Notes: a model not told the origin generated them from the letters alone. DNA of 35,736 nucleotides from Comamonadaceae bacterium (GCA_947374535.1 CANCCJ010000022.1:1-35736), one strand, 5' to 3'. Shown: positions 7,807-15,737, counted from the first letter of the stretch. Numbers and translations are program-made.

Positions 7807-9237
7807 ATGCAAACGTTTTTCGCCCCTCTGCCGCAAGACTTTGACCAGCTGGCCCATGCGGCGCGCACCAAGCGCGGCGGCGGTTTTGGCAAAGACCCTG
7901 ACTTGCGCACCGTGGGCGAGCGCACCTACAGCGCATTTGAACGCGTGGCGTTTGCGCCCAACAGCACCGCACCGCGCCAGCGCGATTGGCGCAACATTCC
8001 CTACGCCTTGTGGTTGGATGCCGAACACGGTTTGCGCAACCACACCCCGCTGACCGATCGCTACTTTGAAGTGGCATTGCCAGAGGCACTCACCTCCCGC
8101 CGCCCGCTCAAATGGGGCCGTGGTTTGTTGCACACGTATTTGCAAAGCTTCCACGCAGAGGACGCGGTTTTCCTAAAGTTGGCTCACGCCGCGCGCCAGT
8201 TCTTTTTAGACCCACGCGTGTTGGCATCGCTGTCCGAAACCGAGGCCAACGGCTTAGAACGCCTCATCACCACGCTGGATGTGCTGGACCCCATCAATGG
8301 CCCGGTGCATGTGGCCAATGACATTTTGGGTATGCCCGCCGACAAGAGCCTTGCGCAATGGCAAGAACGCCACGCGCTCACCCAAGGCTTTTGGCTGAAC
8401 AATTTTTGCCAGCAAGCCTTCATCGAAGCCCTGCAAGCGCCCGAAGAAATACGCAGCACCATTGGCTATGTGAAGCGCATGTGCGAATGGGCCATGCACG
8501 ACATTGGCCAACCCACGCAGCGCCTGCGCTACCCCCTGTGTCGCGACGAGTTTGCCTATAGCCTGCTCTCGCCCTGGTTTGATCGCAACCCGCCACAAGA
8601 CATCAAGAACGCTTTGCTGTCTGAGCTGCTGCGCACCTTGGGCGACCCGCGGCACAACCACGCAGGCTGGCTGGGTGTGCGCCGCGAAGCCATCGAAACC
8701 GCCAGCCGCTGGCTGACCAGCCGCACGATGGATGCATTCTTTGAAATCTTGCGCCACACCTCAGACGAGATTGGTCCCCACCGACGCCGTTTTTGGGAAG
8801 CCTATTTCCACGCCGGTCATATCTTGGAGGCATGGATTGCCTTGGGCGAGCAAGCGGTGGTTGAGTTGCAAAAAATCGACCCAAGTGGCGAACTGAGCTA
8901 CGCCAAAATTTTGGGCAAGATCGCACCCAATCAATGCGTGCTGATGCTGCGCATGGGCAACATTGTGTTTTGCGACTGGAGCCACCAAGGCCGCTTGCGT
9001 GCCATTCCTGCCAGTGCCAAGCAAGCACCCAAGTTGTACCAACCCGAATACGAGTTGTTCCAACTGCGCTTCCCCACCACGCTCGACTTCAACGACGGTC
9101 AACTGGACGACCCGGGCCTGTTGCACTTCGAATCAGCGTTGGGGGGATGGCAAGACACGGCGCGTCAGTTCATCGCCCAACACTTGGGCATTCAACTCGC
9201 GCTCAGCGACCTCATGCCCAGCGAAGCGGCAAATTAA
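7807..9237 (+). CDS. zorC: ZorC-like EH_signature-domain protein
   Basis: A 476-residue protein without membrane segments or signal peptide, third gene of the zor set (15 bp after zorB). The second half matches my knowledge of the EH_signature family found in ZorC of type I Zorya: GDPRHNHAGW (279-288), RRRFWEAYF (326-334) with Glu331, ILEAWIALG, CVLMLRMGNIVFCDWS, and a C-terminal LLHFES...GGWQDTARQFIAQHLGI containing His440. In type I Zorya, ZorC acts with the SNF2-type helicase-nuclease ZorD against invading DNA. Here no ZorD or ZorE follows; acs begins 129 bp downstream. The N-terminal 200 residues have no motif I recognise. Family assignment is by motif recall and context and should be confirmed by profile search. 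Confidence 0.75.
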   Translation: MQTFFAPLPQDFDQLAHAARTKRGGGFGKDPDLRTVGERTYSAFERVAFAPNSTAPRQRDWRNIPYALWLDAEHGLRNHTPLTDRYFEVALPEALTSRRPLKWGRGLLHTYLQSFHAEDAVFLKLAHAARQFFLDPRVLASLSETEANGLERLITTLDVLDPINGPVHVANDILGMPADKSLAQWQERHALTQGFWLNNFCQQAFIEALQAPEEIRSTIGYVKRMCEWAMHDIGQPTQRLRYPLCRDEFAYSLLSPWFDRNPPQDIKNALLSELLRTLGDPRHNHAGWLGVRREAIETASRWLTSRTMDAFFEILRHTSDEIGPHRRRFWEAYFHAGHILEAWIALGEQAVVELQKIDPSGELSYAKILGKIAPNQCVLMLRMGNIVFCDWSHQGRLRAIPASAKQAPKLYQPEYELFQLRFPTTLDFNDGQLDDPGLLHFESALGGWQDTARQFIAQHLGIQLALSDLMPSEAAN

Positions 9238-9248
9238 AAACCAACTCC

Positions 9249-9264
9249 TTTGACAATTGTCAAA
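9249..9264. promoter_or_regulatory. 16-bp perfect palindrome upstream of acs
   Basis: TTTGACAATTGTCAAA is a perfect dyad 12 bp after the zorC stop and about 100 bp upstream of acs. It also contains a TTGACA hexamer. It could be an operator for acs or a site in the 3' region of the zor operon; no regulator is identified. Confidence 0.45.
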
Positions 9265-9266
9265 TC

Positions 9267-9302
9267 CAAGGGTTTGTCAGCAGCGAATAAGTCAGACCCT
9301 TG
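9267..9302. repeat. Inverted repeat between zorC and acs
   Basis: CAAGGGT (9267-9273) and ACCCTTG (9296-9302) are perfect 7-bp arms around a 22-nt loop. There is no following T-tract, so an intrinsic terminator is not supported; a weak RNA hairpin in the acs leader or a protein site is possible. Confidence 0.3.
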
Positions 9303-9365
9303 TAAGAGCCTCGCCTCACAGTCACATGGTTTTGATAGATACCGCATATAAGAGGAGACCGGTTC

Positions 9366-11330
9366 ATGAGCGACATCACCATTCACCAGCCATCAGCTGA
9401 GTTCGTTAAACAAGCCAACGTATCCGGCATGGCCGCCTACGAAGCGCTGTGTCAAAAAGCGGAAACTGACTACGAAGGCTTTTGGGCCGAACAAGCACGC
9501 GCGTTGTTGAGCTGGAAGACGCCGTTCACCAAAGTGCTCGACGAGAGCAACGCACCTTTCTTCAAGTGGTTCGAAGACGGCACATTGAACGCCTCTTACA
9601 ACTGCTTGGACCGCAACATCGACAAAGGTCTGGGCGACAAAACCGCCATCATCTTTGAAGCTGACGGCGGTGAAGTAACCAAAATCACTTACAGCCAATT
9701 GCTGGCTAAGACATGCCAATACGCCAATGCCTTGAAATCAATCGGCGTCAAAAAAGGCGACCGCGTGATGATCTACATCTCGATGTCGATCGAAGGCGTG
9801 GCCGCCATGCAAGCGTGTGCGCGTATCGGCGCTACTCACTCGGTGGTGTTCGGCGGCTTCTCTGCGCAATCTTTGCGTGACCGTATTGAAGACACAGGCG
9901 CTGTGGCCATCATCACGGCTGATCAACAAGTGCGCGGTGGCAAAGCCTTGCCTTTGAAAGCCATCGTCGACGAAGCCATGACTTTGGGCGGCTGCGACTC
10001 TGTGAAAAACGTCTTGGTCGTCAAGCGCACCGGGGGTGACATCACCATGGTGGCAGGACGCGACCAATGGTTGGGCGACTTGGCAGACAAGCAAGCCACC
10101 ACCTGCGAACCAGAATGGGTCAGCGCTGAGCACCCCTTGTTCTTGCTCTACACCTCGGGCTCCACAGGCAAGCCAAAAGGCGTGCAACACAGCACCGGCG
10201 GTTATTTGCTGCACGCAGCCTTGACCACCAAGTGGACCTTCGACTTGAAGGACAACGACGTGTTCTGGTGTACCGCCGACATCGGCTGGGTCACAGGCCA
10301 CACCTACATCACCTACGGTCCCTTGTCTTTGGGCGGTACTGAAATCGTCTTTGAAGGTGTGCCCACTTATCCAGACGCTGGCCGCTTCTGGAAAATGATC
10401 CAAGACCACAAAGTCTCGATCTTCTACACAGCGCCAACAGCCATCCGTTCATTGATCAAAGCGGCTGAAGCCAACGATGCGGTGCATCCAAAAAGCTACG
10501 ACCTCTCAAGCCTGCGTTTGTTGGGCTCGGTGGGCGAGCCCATCAACCCAGCGGCATGGGAGTGGTACTACAAGCACGTGGGCGGCAGCCGTTGCCCGAT
10601 CGTCGACACCTTCTGGCAAACAGAAACGGGCGGTCACATGATCACCCCGCTGCCAGGCGTGACACCGATGGTTCCTGGCTCTTGCACACTGCCCTTCCCC
10701 GGTATCCAAGCGGCGGTGGTGGACGAAGCTGGTCACGAAATGCCCAACGGCCAAGGCGGTATCTTGGTGGTCAAGCGCCCATGGCCTTCGATGATTCGCA
10801 CCATCTGGGGTGACCCAGAGCGTTTCATCAAGAGCTACTACCCAGAAGAATTCAAAGGCAAGTACTACTTGGCTGGCGACGGCGCGATCCGCGACGAGAA
10901 GACGGGCTACTTCACCATCACGGGTCGTATTGACGACGTGTTGAACGTGTCGGGTCACCGCATGGGCACGATGGAAATCGAATCGGCCTTGGTGAGCTGC
11001 ACTGAGTTGGTGGCAGAAGCCGCTGTGGTGGGTCGTCCTGACGACACCACTGGCGAAGCCATCTGCGCGTTCGTGGTGTTGAAGCGCTCACGTCCCGTGG
11101 GCGACGAAGCTAAGGCGATTGCCAAAATCCTGCGCGACCACGTGGGCAAAGAAATTGGCCCGATCGCCAAGCCAAAAGACATCCGCTTCGGTGACAACTT
11201 GCCCAAGACTCGCTCTGGCAAGATCATGCGCCGCTTGCTGCGTAGCTTGGCCAAGAACGAAGAGATCACACAAGACACCTCGACGCTGGAAAACCCAGCC
11301 ATCTTGGGTCAACTGACCGACAACCACTGA
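9366..11330 (+). CDS. acs: Acetate--CoA ligase (acetyl-CoA synthetase)
   Basis: AMP-forming acetyl-CoA synthetase, converting acetate, ATP and CoA to acetyl-CoA through acetyl-AMP in the cytoplasm. The 654-residue length is standard. Diagnostic motifs of the adenylate-forming family are [12 protein letters not shown] (phosphate-binding loop), [47 protein letters not shown] (hinge and A8 region) and the C-terminal [14 protein letters not shown], whose catalytic lysine is the known site of regulatory acetylation. A strong Shine-Dalgarno sequence (AAGAGGAGA) lies about 7 nt upstream of the ATG. The gene is followed by two hairpins, so it is probably the last gene of its transcript. The 128-bp upstream gap with a palindrome suggests its own promoter. 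It has no evident link to the zor genes. Confidence 0.97.
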   Translation: MSDITIHQPSAEFVKQANVSGMAAYEALCQKAETDYEGFWAEQARALLSWKTPFTKVLDESNAPFFKWFEDGTLNASYNCLDRNIDKGLGDKTAIIFEADGGEVTKITYSQLLAKTCQYANALKSIGVKKGDRVMIYISMSIEGVAAMQACARIGATHSVVFGGFSAQSLRDRIEDTGAVAIITADQQVRGGKALPLKAIVDEAMTLGGCDSVKNVLVVKRTGGDITMVAGRDQWLGDLADKQATTCEPEWVSAEHPLFLLYTSGSTGKPKGVQHSTGGYLLHAALTTKWTFDLKDNDVFWCTADIGWVTGHTYITYGPLSLGGTEIVFEGVPTYPDAGRFWKMIQDHKVSIFYTAPTAIRSLIKAAEANDAVHPKSYDLSSLRLLGSVGEPINPAAWEWYYKHVGGSRCPIVDTFWQTETGGHMITPLPGVTPMVPGSCTLPFPGIQAAVVDEAGHEMPNGQGGILVVKRPWPSMIRTIWGDPERFIKSYYPEEFKGKYYLAGDGAIRDEKTGYFTITGRIDDVLNVSGHRMGTMEIESALVSCTELVAEAAVVGRPDDTTGEAICAFVVLKRSRPVGDEAKAIAKILRDHVGKEIGPIAKPKDIRFGDNLPKTRSGKIMRRLLRSLAKNEEITQDTSTLENPAILGQLTDNH

Positions 11331-11342
11331 TCTGCCAGCTGC

Positions 11343-11371
11343 GAAGCCAGCCTTGCAAAAAGGCTGGCTTC
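11343..11371 (+). terminator. Hairpin after acs
   Basis: GAAGCCAGCC and GGCTGGCTTC form a perfect 10-bp stem with a 9-nt A-rich loop, directly after the acs stop. It lacks a T-tract and probably works with the second hairpin at 11376-11409 or protects the 3' end. Confidence 0.55.
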
Positions 11372-11375
11372 CAAC

Positions 11376-11409
11376 AAAAAACCCGCCAGTTTTCACCGGC
11401 GGGTTTTTT
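11376..11409. terminator. Bidirectional intrinsic terminator between acs and the convergent gene
   Basis: AAAAAACCCGCC (11376-11387) pairs with GGCGGGTTTTTT (11398-11409) around a 10-nt loop. A GC stem flanked by A6 and T6 terminates in both directions, serving acs on the plus strand and the gene ending at 11443 on the minus strand. Confidence 0.9.
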
Positions 11410-11442
11410 GTTGTCTGAACGAATTTGAGCGAGACCGACTTA

Positions 11443-11814
11443 TTACACCAAGGTGTCGATCTGTCCGCCTTGACCGCGCAACATGCTCAGCGTGGAAGCC
11501 ACTTGCTGATTGTTGGCATTGGCTTGTGCTGACGCAGGGCTGGTGGCACGGTTCTTTTGCAAGGACTGTGCAATTTTTTCAGCGGCTGCCAAGTTGCCAG
11601 TTTTCAACGCATCGCCAAGTTGGCCCATCGGGCTGTCGCTCTTGATGTTGTTGTTCGCAGCAAATGCAGCGTAGGCCTTTTGAGCGCCAGCCAAATTGCC
11701 CGCATTGAGCGTAGAGAACAGATCTTTCATTCCCTGTTGACGTTGTTGCCAGCCACTCACAGCTGTAGCTTGACTGGCCCACGAAGCCGATGAACTTCCG
11801 ACGCGCATACCCAT
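11443..11814 (-). CDS. Small repeat protein, paralogue of the divergent 12192 gene
   Basis: A 123-residue protein of unknown function. I chose the ATG at 11814 because it gives the same N-terminus (MGMRVGSSSA followed by S/N-W) and the same leader sequence (AAGGGA then ATCATC before ATG) as the divergent gene at 12192; longer in-frame starts lack this. Residues 1-50 are nearly identical in pattern to that paralogue: SGWQQRQQ, MKDLFS, and GNLAGAQKAYA. A second weaker repeat unit, ALKTGNLAAAEKIAQSL, follows at about 69-86. No signal peptide or membrane segment is seen. Composition is rich in Ala, Ser, Gln and Asn. Proteins with SGDL-AQ repeats occur in other Proteobacteria as uncharacterised families; I know no established function. 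It could be a secreted substrate, a structural protein or the target of the neighbouring enzymes. Confidence 0.78.
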   Translation of the reverse strand: MGMRVGSSSASWASQATAVSGWQQRQQGMKDLFSTLNAGNLAGAQKAYAAFAANNNIKSDSPMGQLGDALKTGNLAAAEKIAQSLQKNRATSPASAQANANNQQVASTLSMLRGQGGQIDTLV

Positions 11815-11897
11815 GATGATTCCCTTCAAAACACGAGAAGCAAAAACTGCTTCTATACATCTCTCAAGATCGGTTTCCATCAAGGAAGCTTGAGTGT

Positions 11898-11912
11898 CTT
11901 TACTGTGTAAAG
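11898..11912. promoter_or_regulatory. Operator candidate, CTTTAC-N3-GTAAAG dyad, copy 1
   Basis: CTTTACTGTGTAAAG is a perfect dyad with 6-bp arms and 3-bp spacer, about 85 bp upstream of the minus-strand gene start at 11814. The same motif recurs at copy 2, implying a shared regulator. Confidence 0.5.
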
Positions 11913-12077
11913 CTGCGATTCAGGGGCATAGATTTGCCATCACAACAGCCAGACCAAGCGCGATACGGCAAAGCACTGCCGCTTGAGTGGCAATGGCTCG
12001 CCACTGATCCGACGTCATGGCAGACCTGAAGAGGGTCGGAATACTGGAAATCAACACCTAGGTATTCATTCAAACGT

Positions 12078-12101
12078 GTAAAGCGTCTTTACTTTGTAAA
12101 C
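12078..12101. promoter_or_regulatory. Operator candidate, three alternating GTAAA half-sites, copy 2
   Basis: GTAAAG-CGT-CTTTAC-TTT-GTAAAC: three half-sites in alternating orientation with 3-bp spacers. It lies directly upstream of the sigma-54-like promoter of the 12192 operon, a position suited to an activator or repressor. Confidence 0.5.
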
Positions 12102-12110
12102 CCCTACTTG

Positions 12111-12125
12111 TGGCGTAGATATTGC
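12111..12125 (+). promoter_or_regulatory. Sigma-54-like (-24/-12) promoter candidate
   Basis: TGGCGTAGATATTGC keeps the GG and GC pairs 12 bp apart, as in the consensus TGGCACG-N4-TTGC. Transcription would start near 12136, giving a 56-nt leader before the ATG at 12192. The A and C after TGGC do not match. Copy 1 of the region has a similar block with spacing one base short. Confidence 0.4.
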
Positions 12126-12191
12126 GCCACCCAGCGATGTAAATCATTGATCCGATTTACGTCAAATCAATCTCTTCAAGGAGAAATCATC

Positions 12192-13010
12192 ATGGGTATG
12201 CGAGTAGGCAGCTCAAGCGCTAACTGGTCTAGTCAACAAACTAGCGCTTCAGTCAGCGGTTGGCAGCAACGCCAACAAAGCATGAAGGATTTATTTTCTT
12301 CATTGCAATCGGGCGATCTTGCAGGTGCACAAAAAGCATTTGCAAGCGTCCAAACGAACACCAGCTCTAGCAACAACAGTCCACTGACGAAAGTCGGTAC
12401 TGCTTTGCAATCTGGCGACTTGGCAGGTGCGCAGCAAGCGGCCAAGGCCATGCATGCGGCACGCGGCGGAGGTCACCACCACGCCAAAGCGGCGACGCAA
12501 GCATCTGACAGTACGTCATCCACCACCACAGGCACCACGGCGGAAGCCTCTAGCACTGACGCGGCATTCAACAGTTTTATCCAAAACTTAGAAGCTGCGT
12601 TAACGCAACAAGGTCAAACCACCACTGGGGCTAATGGACAAGGCAGCTTCTTGCTGAACATGCCACCGCCACCGCCTCAAGCGACGGCTAATGCAGCCGT
12701 GTCCAACACGGCAACCACTCAGGCCTTTTTAGGCAGTCGAGGCACCACAGCCCCTTCTAACGCTCAGTTAGAAGCGAGCTTGGATAGCTTGATCCAACAA
12801 ATGAGTGGCGCAGCGGGTGTGACAGCAGACGCAAGCACAGCAACCTCTAGCAACGCAACCACCAACAGCAATTTGCAATCAAGTTTTTCAAACCTGATTG
12901 GTGCAATGGGTGGCAATAGCTCGACAGCTTCAGTGACTAACTTTTTACAAAGCTTAGACAACAACTTGAAGAGTATGGATGCCGCTAATGCGGTGAACAT
13001 CACGGCATAA
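12192..13010 (+). CDS. Low-complexity SGDLAGAQ-repeat protein, first gene of the WD40/SUMF1/ATP-grasp cassette
   Basis: A 272-residue protein of unknown function. The ATG at 12192 follows AAGGAG at a good distance and gives the N-terminus shared with the divergent paralogue; the longer in-frame start at 12108 would extend upstream through the inferred promoter. Residues 1-90 hold the conserved part: MGMRVGSSSANW, SGWQQRQQSMKDLFSSLQ and two copies of SGDLAGAQ (40-47 and 74-81). A GGGHHH patch follows at about 92-97. The rest is rich in Thr, Ser, Ala, Asn and Gln, has one PPPPP stretch near the middle and spaced amphipathic segments (FNSFIQNLEAAL, LDSLIQQMSGA, FSNLIGAMGG, FLQSLDNNLKSM). No signal peptide or membrane segment. 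The WD40 gene begins 17 bp downstream. It is a plausible substrate, scaffold or exported protein of the cassette; this is inference. Confidence 0.82.
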   Translation: MGMRVGSSSANWSSQQTSASVSGWQQRQQSMKDLFSSLQSGDLAGAQKAFASVQTNTSSSNNSPLTKVGTALQSGDLAGAQQAAKAMHAARGGGHHHAKAATQASDSTSSTTTGTTAEASSTDAAFNSFIQNLEAALTQQGQTTTGANGQGSFLLNMPPPPPQATANAAVSNTATTQAFLGSRGTTAPSNAQLEASLDSLIQQMSGAAGVTADASTATSSNATTNSNLQSSFSNLIGAMGGNSSTASVTNFLQSLDNNLKSMDAANAVNITA

Positions 13011-13027
13011 GCTAGAAAGGAATCGCC

Positions 13028-14695
13028 ATGCTGCATGAAGGACCTATCGCTGGAATCGCTGCGCATGGCGATTTCGTAGCCACCGCGGGCTACGACAACA
13101 AATTAATTCTTTGGGACAACAAGACACGTAAAGCGCTTGCCCGAGGAACCCACGACCACTTGGTCAACAACTGCGCATTCAGTACAGATGGCAAATGGCT
13201 CGTCAGCGCCAGCAGTGACTACTCAGCCAGACTATGGGCGCTGCCCTCCATGCGGCTGCAAGCCGTGTTGGCCGGACACGGCGACGATGTGGACATGGCG
13301 GTGTTCTCGCCCGACGATCGACTGATTGCCACTTGCGCACTCGACCGCTTGGTGCGTATCTTCAACTTGCAAGGCCAATGCCTCACCACATGCCAAGGTC
13401 ACACAGGCAATGTGCTCTCGCTTGCTTGGACGCCAGACAGCCAACACGTGGTCTCCACCAGCGTGGACGGCACCATTCGCAAATGGGACGTCGCCACTGG
13501 CATCGAGTTGCAAAAAACTGACCTGAAGATTCGCACAGACAGCTTAGAAATTTCAAACAACGGTGTGATTTATGCCGGCGATGATTTGGGTCGCATAGTC
13601 ATCATCGACCACGACAACACCCACTTCGTTGATGCACATGTCGCAGGCATTAAAAAAGTTGCCCTCAACAGCAAGAACGGCCATCTCGTTTGCCTGAGCT
13701 ACGACCGTTCCATGAGCATTTGGAATGTGGCCAACGACCAGACTCCGGTTGAAATTTGCCGCGCCATGTTGCCCGAAACCATCTGGGCGCGCGCTGCCAC
13801 GATTTTGGAAGATGGCCGTGTGGCCACCGGCACATTCGGCGCCACGTATGCCATCTTTGATGTGAAGACCTCCACATGGGATTTGCAAGATGTGCATGCA
13901 GGCAAAGCCTTGAATGACGTCGCGCACATCAACGGCCACATTTACTCGGTGGGCGATGCGGGCCAAGTATTGAAAGATGGCCATCTCTTGGCAGACATGG
14001 GCAGCTTGTGCAACTTCTTGGTTGCCTCAGATGCGCAAGTGTTCACGGGCGGTCAGATGGGGCAACTGTTTGATGCCCTTACAAGTGACGTGCTGTACAC
14101 GCACCACTCCCCCCTCAACTGCGGTGCCGCGTTCAAACACGCAGGCGAGTCGTTCATTGCGATCGGCAGTTACACCGGTGAGGTATTGGTTTTCAACGTC
14201 ACGAACAAACCCAAGCTGCAGCACCAGTTGAAAATTTATGAGAACGCCATCAAAGGTCTAAGTTTCAGCGATGGCGTGCTCTTTTCTGTATGTGCCAACA
14301 CTGACATTGCTTGGCATCAAGTGAGCGACTGGTCACTCACCAAACGCATCAGCAAAGCGCACGACAAAATCACCAACGATTGCTGTGCCATTGATGGTCA
14401 CCACTTTGCCACTGTCAGCCGTGACCGTACGTTGCGCATCTGGGGCGATGAGGGTGCCGAGGTGTACCCCAGCCCGCACTTCAACTCGGTGAAGTGCATC
14501 AGCATCAACGAAGACAAATCGCGTCTCTTGACGGGCAGCTACGGCGGCACTGTGGCAATGTTTGATCTGAAAGAAAAACGCTGGACCAAGTTTGAACGCC
14601 CCACCATGTCTGGCATTTCCTCGATCACATGGGACAGCAAAGGTCAGTTTTTGGCATCGAGCTACGACGGCCACATCTACCCTATTCACGCTTAA
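13028..14695 (+). CDS. WD40-repeat beta-propeller protein
   Basis: A 555-residue protein made almost wholly of WD40-like repeats and without a signal peptide, so probably cytoplasmic. Clear blade ends are GYDNKLILWD (21-30), SSDYSARLWAL (62-72), CALDRLVRIFNL (103-114) and SVDGTIRKWDV (145-155). More follow in SYDRSMSIWNV, SRDRTLRIWGD and SYGGTVAMFDL, ending in SSYDGHIYPI. The length would allow about twelve to fourteen blades, that is two propellers. No enzymatic domain is fused. WD40 propellers act as interaction platforms. The gene has a good ribosome site (GAAAGGAA) and sits between the repeat protein and the SUMF1-like gene, with gaps of 17 and 18 bp, so all three are probably one transcript. 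The partner is unknown; the neighbouring products are the obvious candidates. Confidence 0.9.
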   Translation: MLHEGPIAGIAAHGDFVATAGYDNKLILWDNKTRKALARGTHDHLVNNCAFSTDGKWLVSASSDYSARLWALPSMRLQAVLAGHGDDVDMAVFSPDDRLIATCALDRLVRIFNLQGQCLTTCQGHTGNVLSLAWTPDSQHVVSTSVDGTIRKWDVATGIELQKTDLKIRTDSLEISNNGVIYAGDDLGRIVIIDHDNTHFVDAHVAGIKKVALNSKNGHLVCLSYDRSMSIWNVANDQTPVEICRAMLPETIWARAATILEDGRVATGTFGATYAIFDVKTSTWDLQDVHAGKALNDVAHINGHIYSVGDAGQVLKDGHLLADMGSLCNFLVASDAQVFTGGQMGQLFDALTSDVLYTHHSPLNCGAAFKHAGESFIAIGSYTGEVLVFNVTNKPKLQHQLKIYENAIKGLSFSDGVLFSVCANTDIAWHQVSDWSLTKRISKAHDKITNDCCAIDGHHFATVSRDRTLRIWGDEGAEVYPSPHFNSVKCISINEDKSRLLTGSYGGTVAMFDLKEKRWTKFERPTMSGISSITWDSKGQFLASSYDGHIYPIHA

Positions 14696-14713
14696 TTCAA
14701 TAGCTTCGCATTC

Positions 14714-15730
14714 ATGTCAACCACGCATACAACTGATTGGCACTGGCCCAAGTTTCCTGAAACTTTGTGCGGCACCATGACCGACCGCGAGCGTTTGGGT
14801 TTGCCCAATCACTATGTCAAGGGTCGACTCGACGGACAAATTTCCCATGCGTTTCAATCGCTCTATGGTCTATCCAAATCTAGCTTGGTAGAGAAAATCA
14901 GCGCCAGCGATTTCACATTGGCCGAAAGAATTGCATGTGGCAATTTGTTGGCGCTTTTAGGCGACCCACGCATTCAAACCAACAACCCCACCATGGTGCG
15001 TATTGCCGGTGGCGATGTGCAAATGGGTTTACCCAAAGACCAAGTGAGCGAGGTGATGCAACGCTTTGAAGGCTTAGGTCTGAATCGGATTTGGATTGAC
15101 AAAGAATGCCCGCAACATGCCGTGCATTTAGCGCCCTACAAATTGGCCATCTACCCGGTGACCAATGCAGAGTACCAAGACTTCTTGTTAGACACCGGTT
15201 ACGCAGAAATCCCCACCAGCTGGGACTTTCGGCGCTACCCGATGGAACGCGCCAACCACCCCGTGTACACCGTGACACCACAAGCTGCAGACGCTTATGC
15301 CGCTTGGCTCGCCACGCGCACGGGGCGCGCTTTTCGGTTGCCCACAGAGGCCGAGTGGGAATGGGCTGCAACTGGCCCCACCTCGAACGAGTTTCCTTGG
15401 GGCTCAGACTTTGATGCCGACCTTTGCAACACCGCCGAGTCTGGTATTTTCAACAGCACGCCCGTGGGTGTGTTTGTAGGCGGTGAGTCACCCTTTGGCA
15501 TTGCTGACATGGCGGGTAACGTGGAGGAGTACGTCTCAGACCCTTACCAAGCCTATCCAGATGGTGCGTTTGTGAAAGACCATTTGGTGGACATTCACGG
15601 CGAGTACCGCGTCGCACGCGGAGGCAGCTTCGCCAGATTCCGAGACTTAGCCCGTACCAAACGTCGGCATGGCCACAACCCCAAGTCCCCCACCTATGCG
15701 ATGGGTTTGCGTTTGGCTGAATCCATTTAA
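14714..15730 (+). CDS. SUMF1/formylglycine-generating-enzyme-like protein lacking the catalytic cysteines
   Basis: A 338-residue protein. Residues 1-90 are a helical N-terminal region with no domain I recognise; about 94-338 form a SUMF1/FGE-sulfatase fold. Typical signatures are MVRIAGGDVQMG (94-105), LAIYPVTNAEYQDFL (144-158), RLPTEAEWEWAA (208-219), GIADMAGNVEEYV (262-274), RVARGGSF (299-306) and GLRLAE (331-336). Aerobic FGE needs two copper-binding cysteines in the segment after RGGSW; here that segment reads ARFRDLARTKRRHGHN and has none, so formylglycine formation by the known mechanism is unlikely. Related folds include EgtB/OvoA-type non-haem iron sulfoxide synthases, but no DinB-like domain is present. 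A modified-residue enzyme of another type, or a binding protein, is possible. The gene follows the WD40 gene by 18 bp; the FMN-reductase gene follows by 7 bp. Confidence 0.87.
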   Translation: MSTTHTTDWHWPKFPETLCGTMTDRERLGLPNHYVKGRLDGQISHAFQSLYGLSKSSLVEKISASDFTLAERIACGNLLALLGDPRIQTNNPTMVRIAGGDVQMGLPKDQVSEVMQRFEGLGLNRIWIDKECPQHAVHLAPYKLAIYPVTNAEYQDFLLDTGYAEIPTSWDFRRYPMERANHPVYTVTPQAADAYAAWLATRTGRAFRLPTEAEWEWAATGPTSNEFPWGSDFDADLCNTAESGIFNSTPVGVFVGGESPFGIADMAGNVEEYVSDPYQAYPDGAFVKDHLVDIHGEYRVARGGSFARFRDLARTKRRHGHNPKSPTYAMGLRLAESI

Positions 15731-15737
15731 AACACAT

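Larger units (their letters stand above)
11815..12191. promoter_or_regulatory. 377-bp divergent regulatory region between two paralogous genes
   Basis: No gene is seen here. It holds two copies of GTCTTTACTNTGTAAA (11896-11911 and 12085-12100), each followed about 24 nt after CTTTAC by a GGC(A/G)TAGAT-TTGC block (near 11925 and 12112), all in the same orientation. This suggests a duplicated promoter segment. Small inverted repeats (CGGCA...TGCCG and GTGGC...GCCAC, around 11977-12015) lie between the copies. The first copy contains a perfect dyad and could act on either gene. Confidence 0.5.

Noticed and set aside
7582..8154. Long open frame on the minus strand across zorB and zorC
   Set aside because: It lies antisense to well-supported genes and has no recognisable family pattern; high GC gives such shadows.
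9738..10409. 223-codon minus-strand open frame inside acs
   Set aside because: Antisense shadow of a highly conserved enzyme gene.
12108..12191. Longer start for the repeat protein
   Set aside because: The extension overlaps the inferred promoter, has no ribosome site and is absent from the paralogue, whereas ATG 12192 has AAGGAG and the shared N-terminus.
12440..12960. Low-complexity part of the repeat protein as a CRISPR or tandem DNA repeat
   Set aside because: No regularly spaced identical DNA units; the repetition is compositional at protein level.
14714..15730. EgtB/OvoA-type sulfoxide synthase in an ergothioneine pathway
   Set aside because: No DinB-like N-terminal domain, no EgtD-type methyltransferase and no other ergothioneine genes are present.
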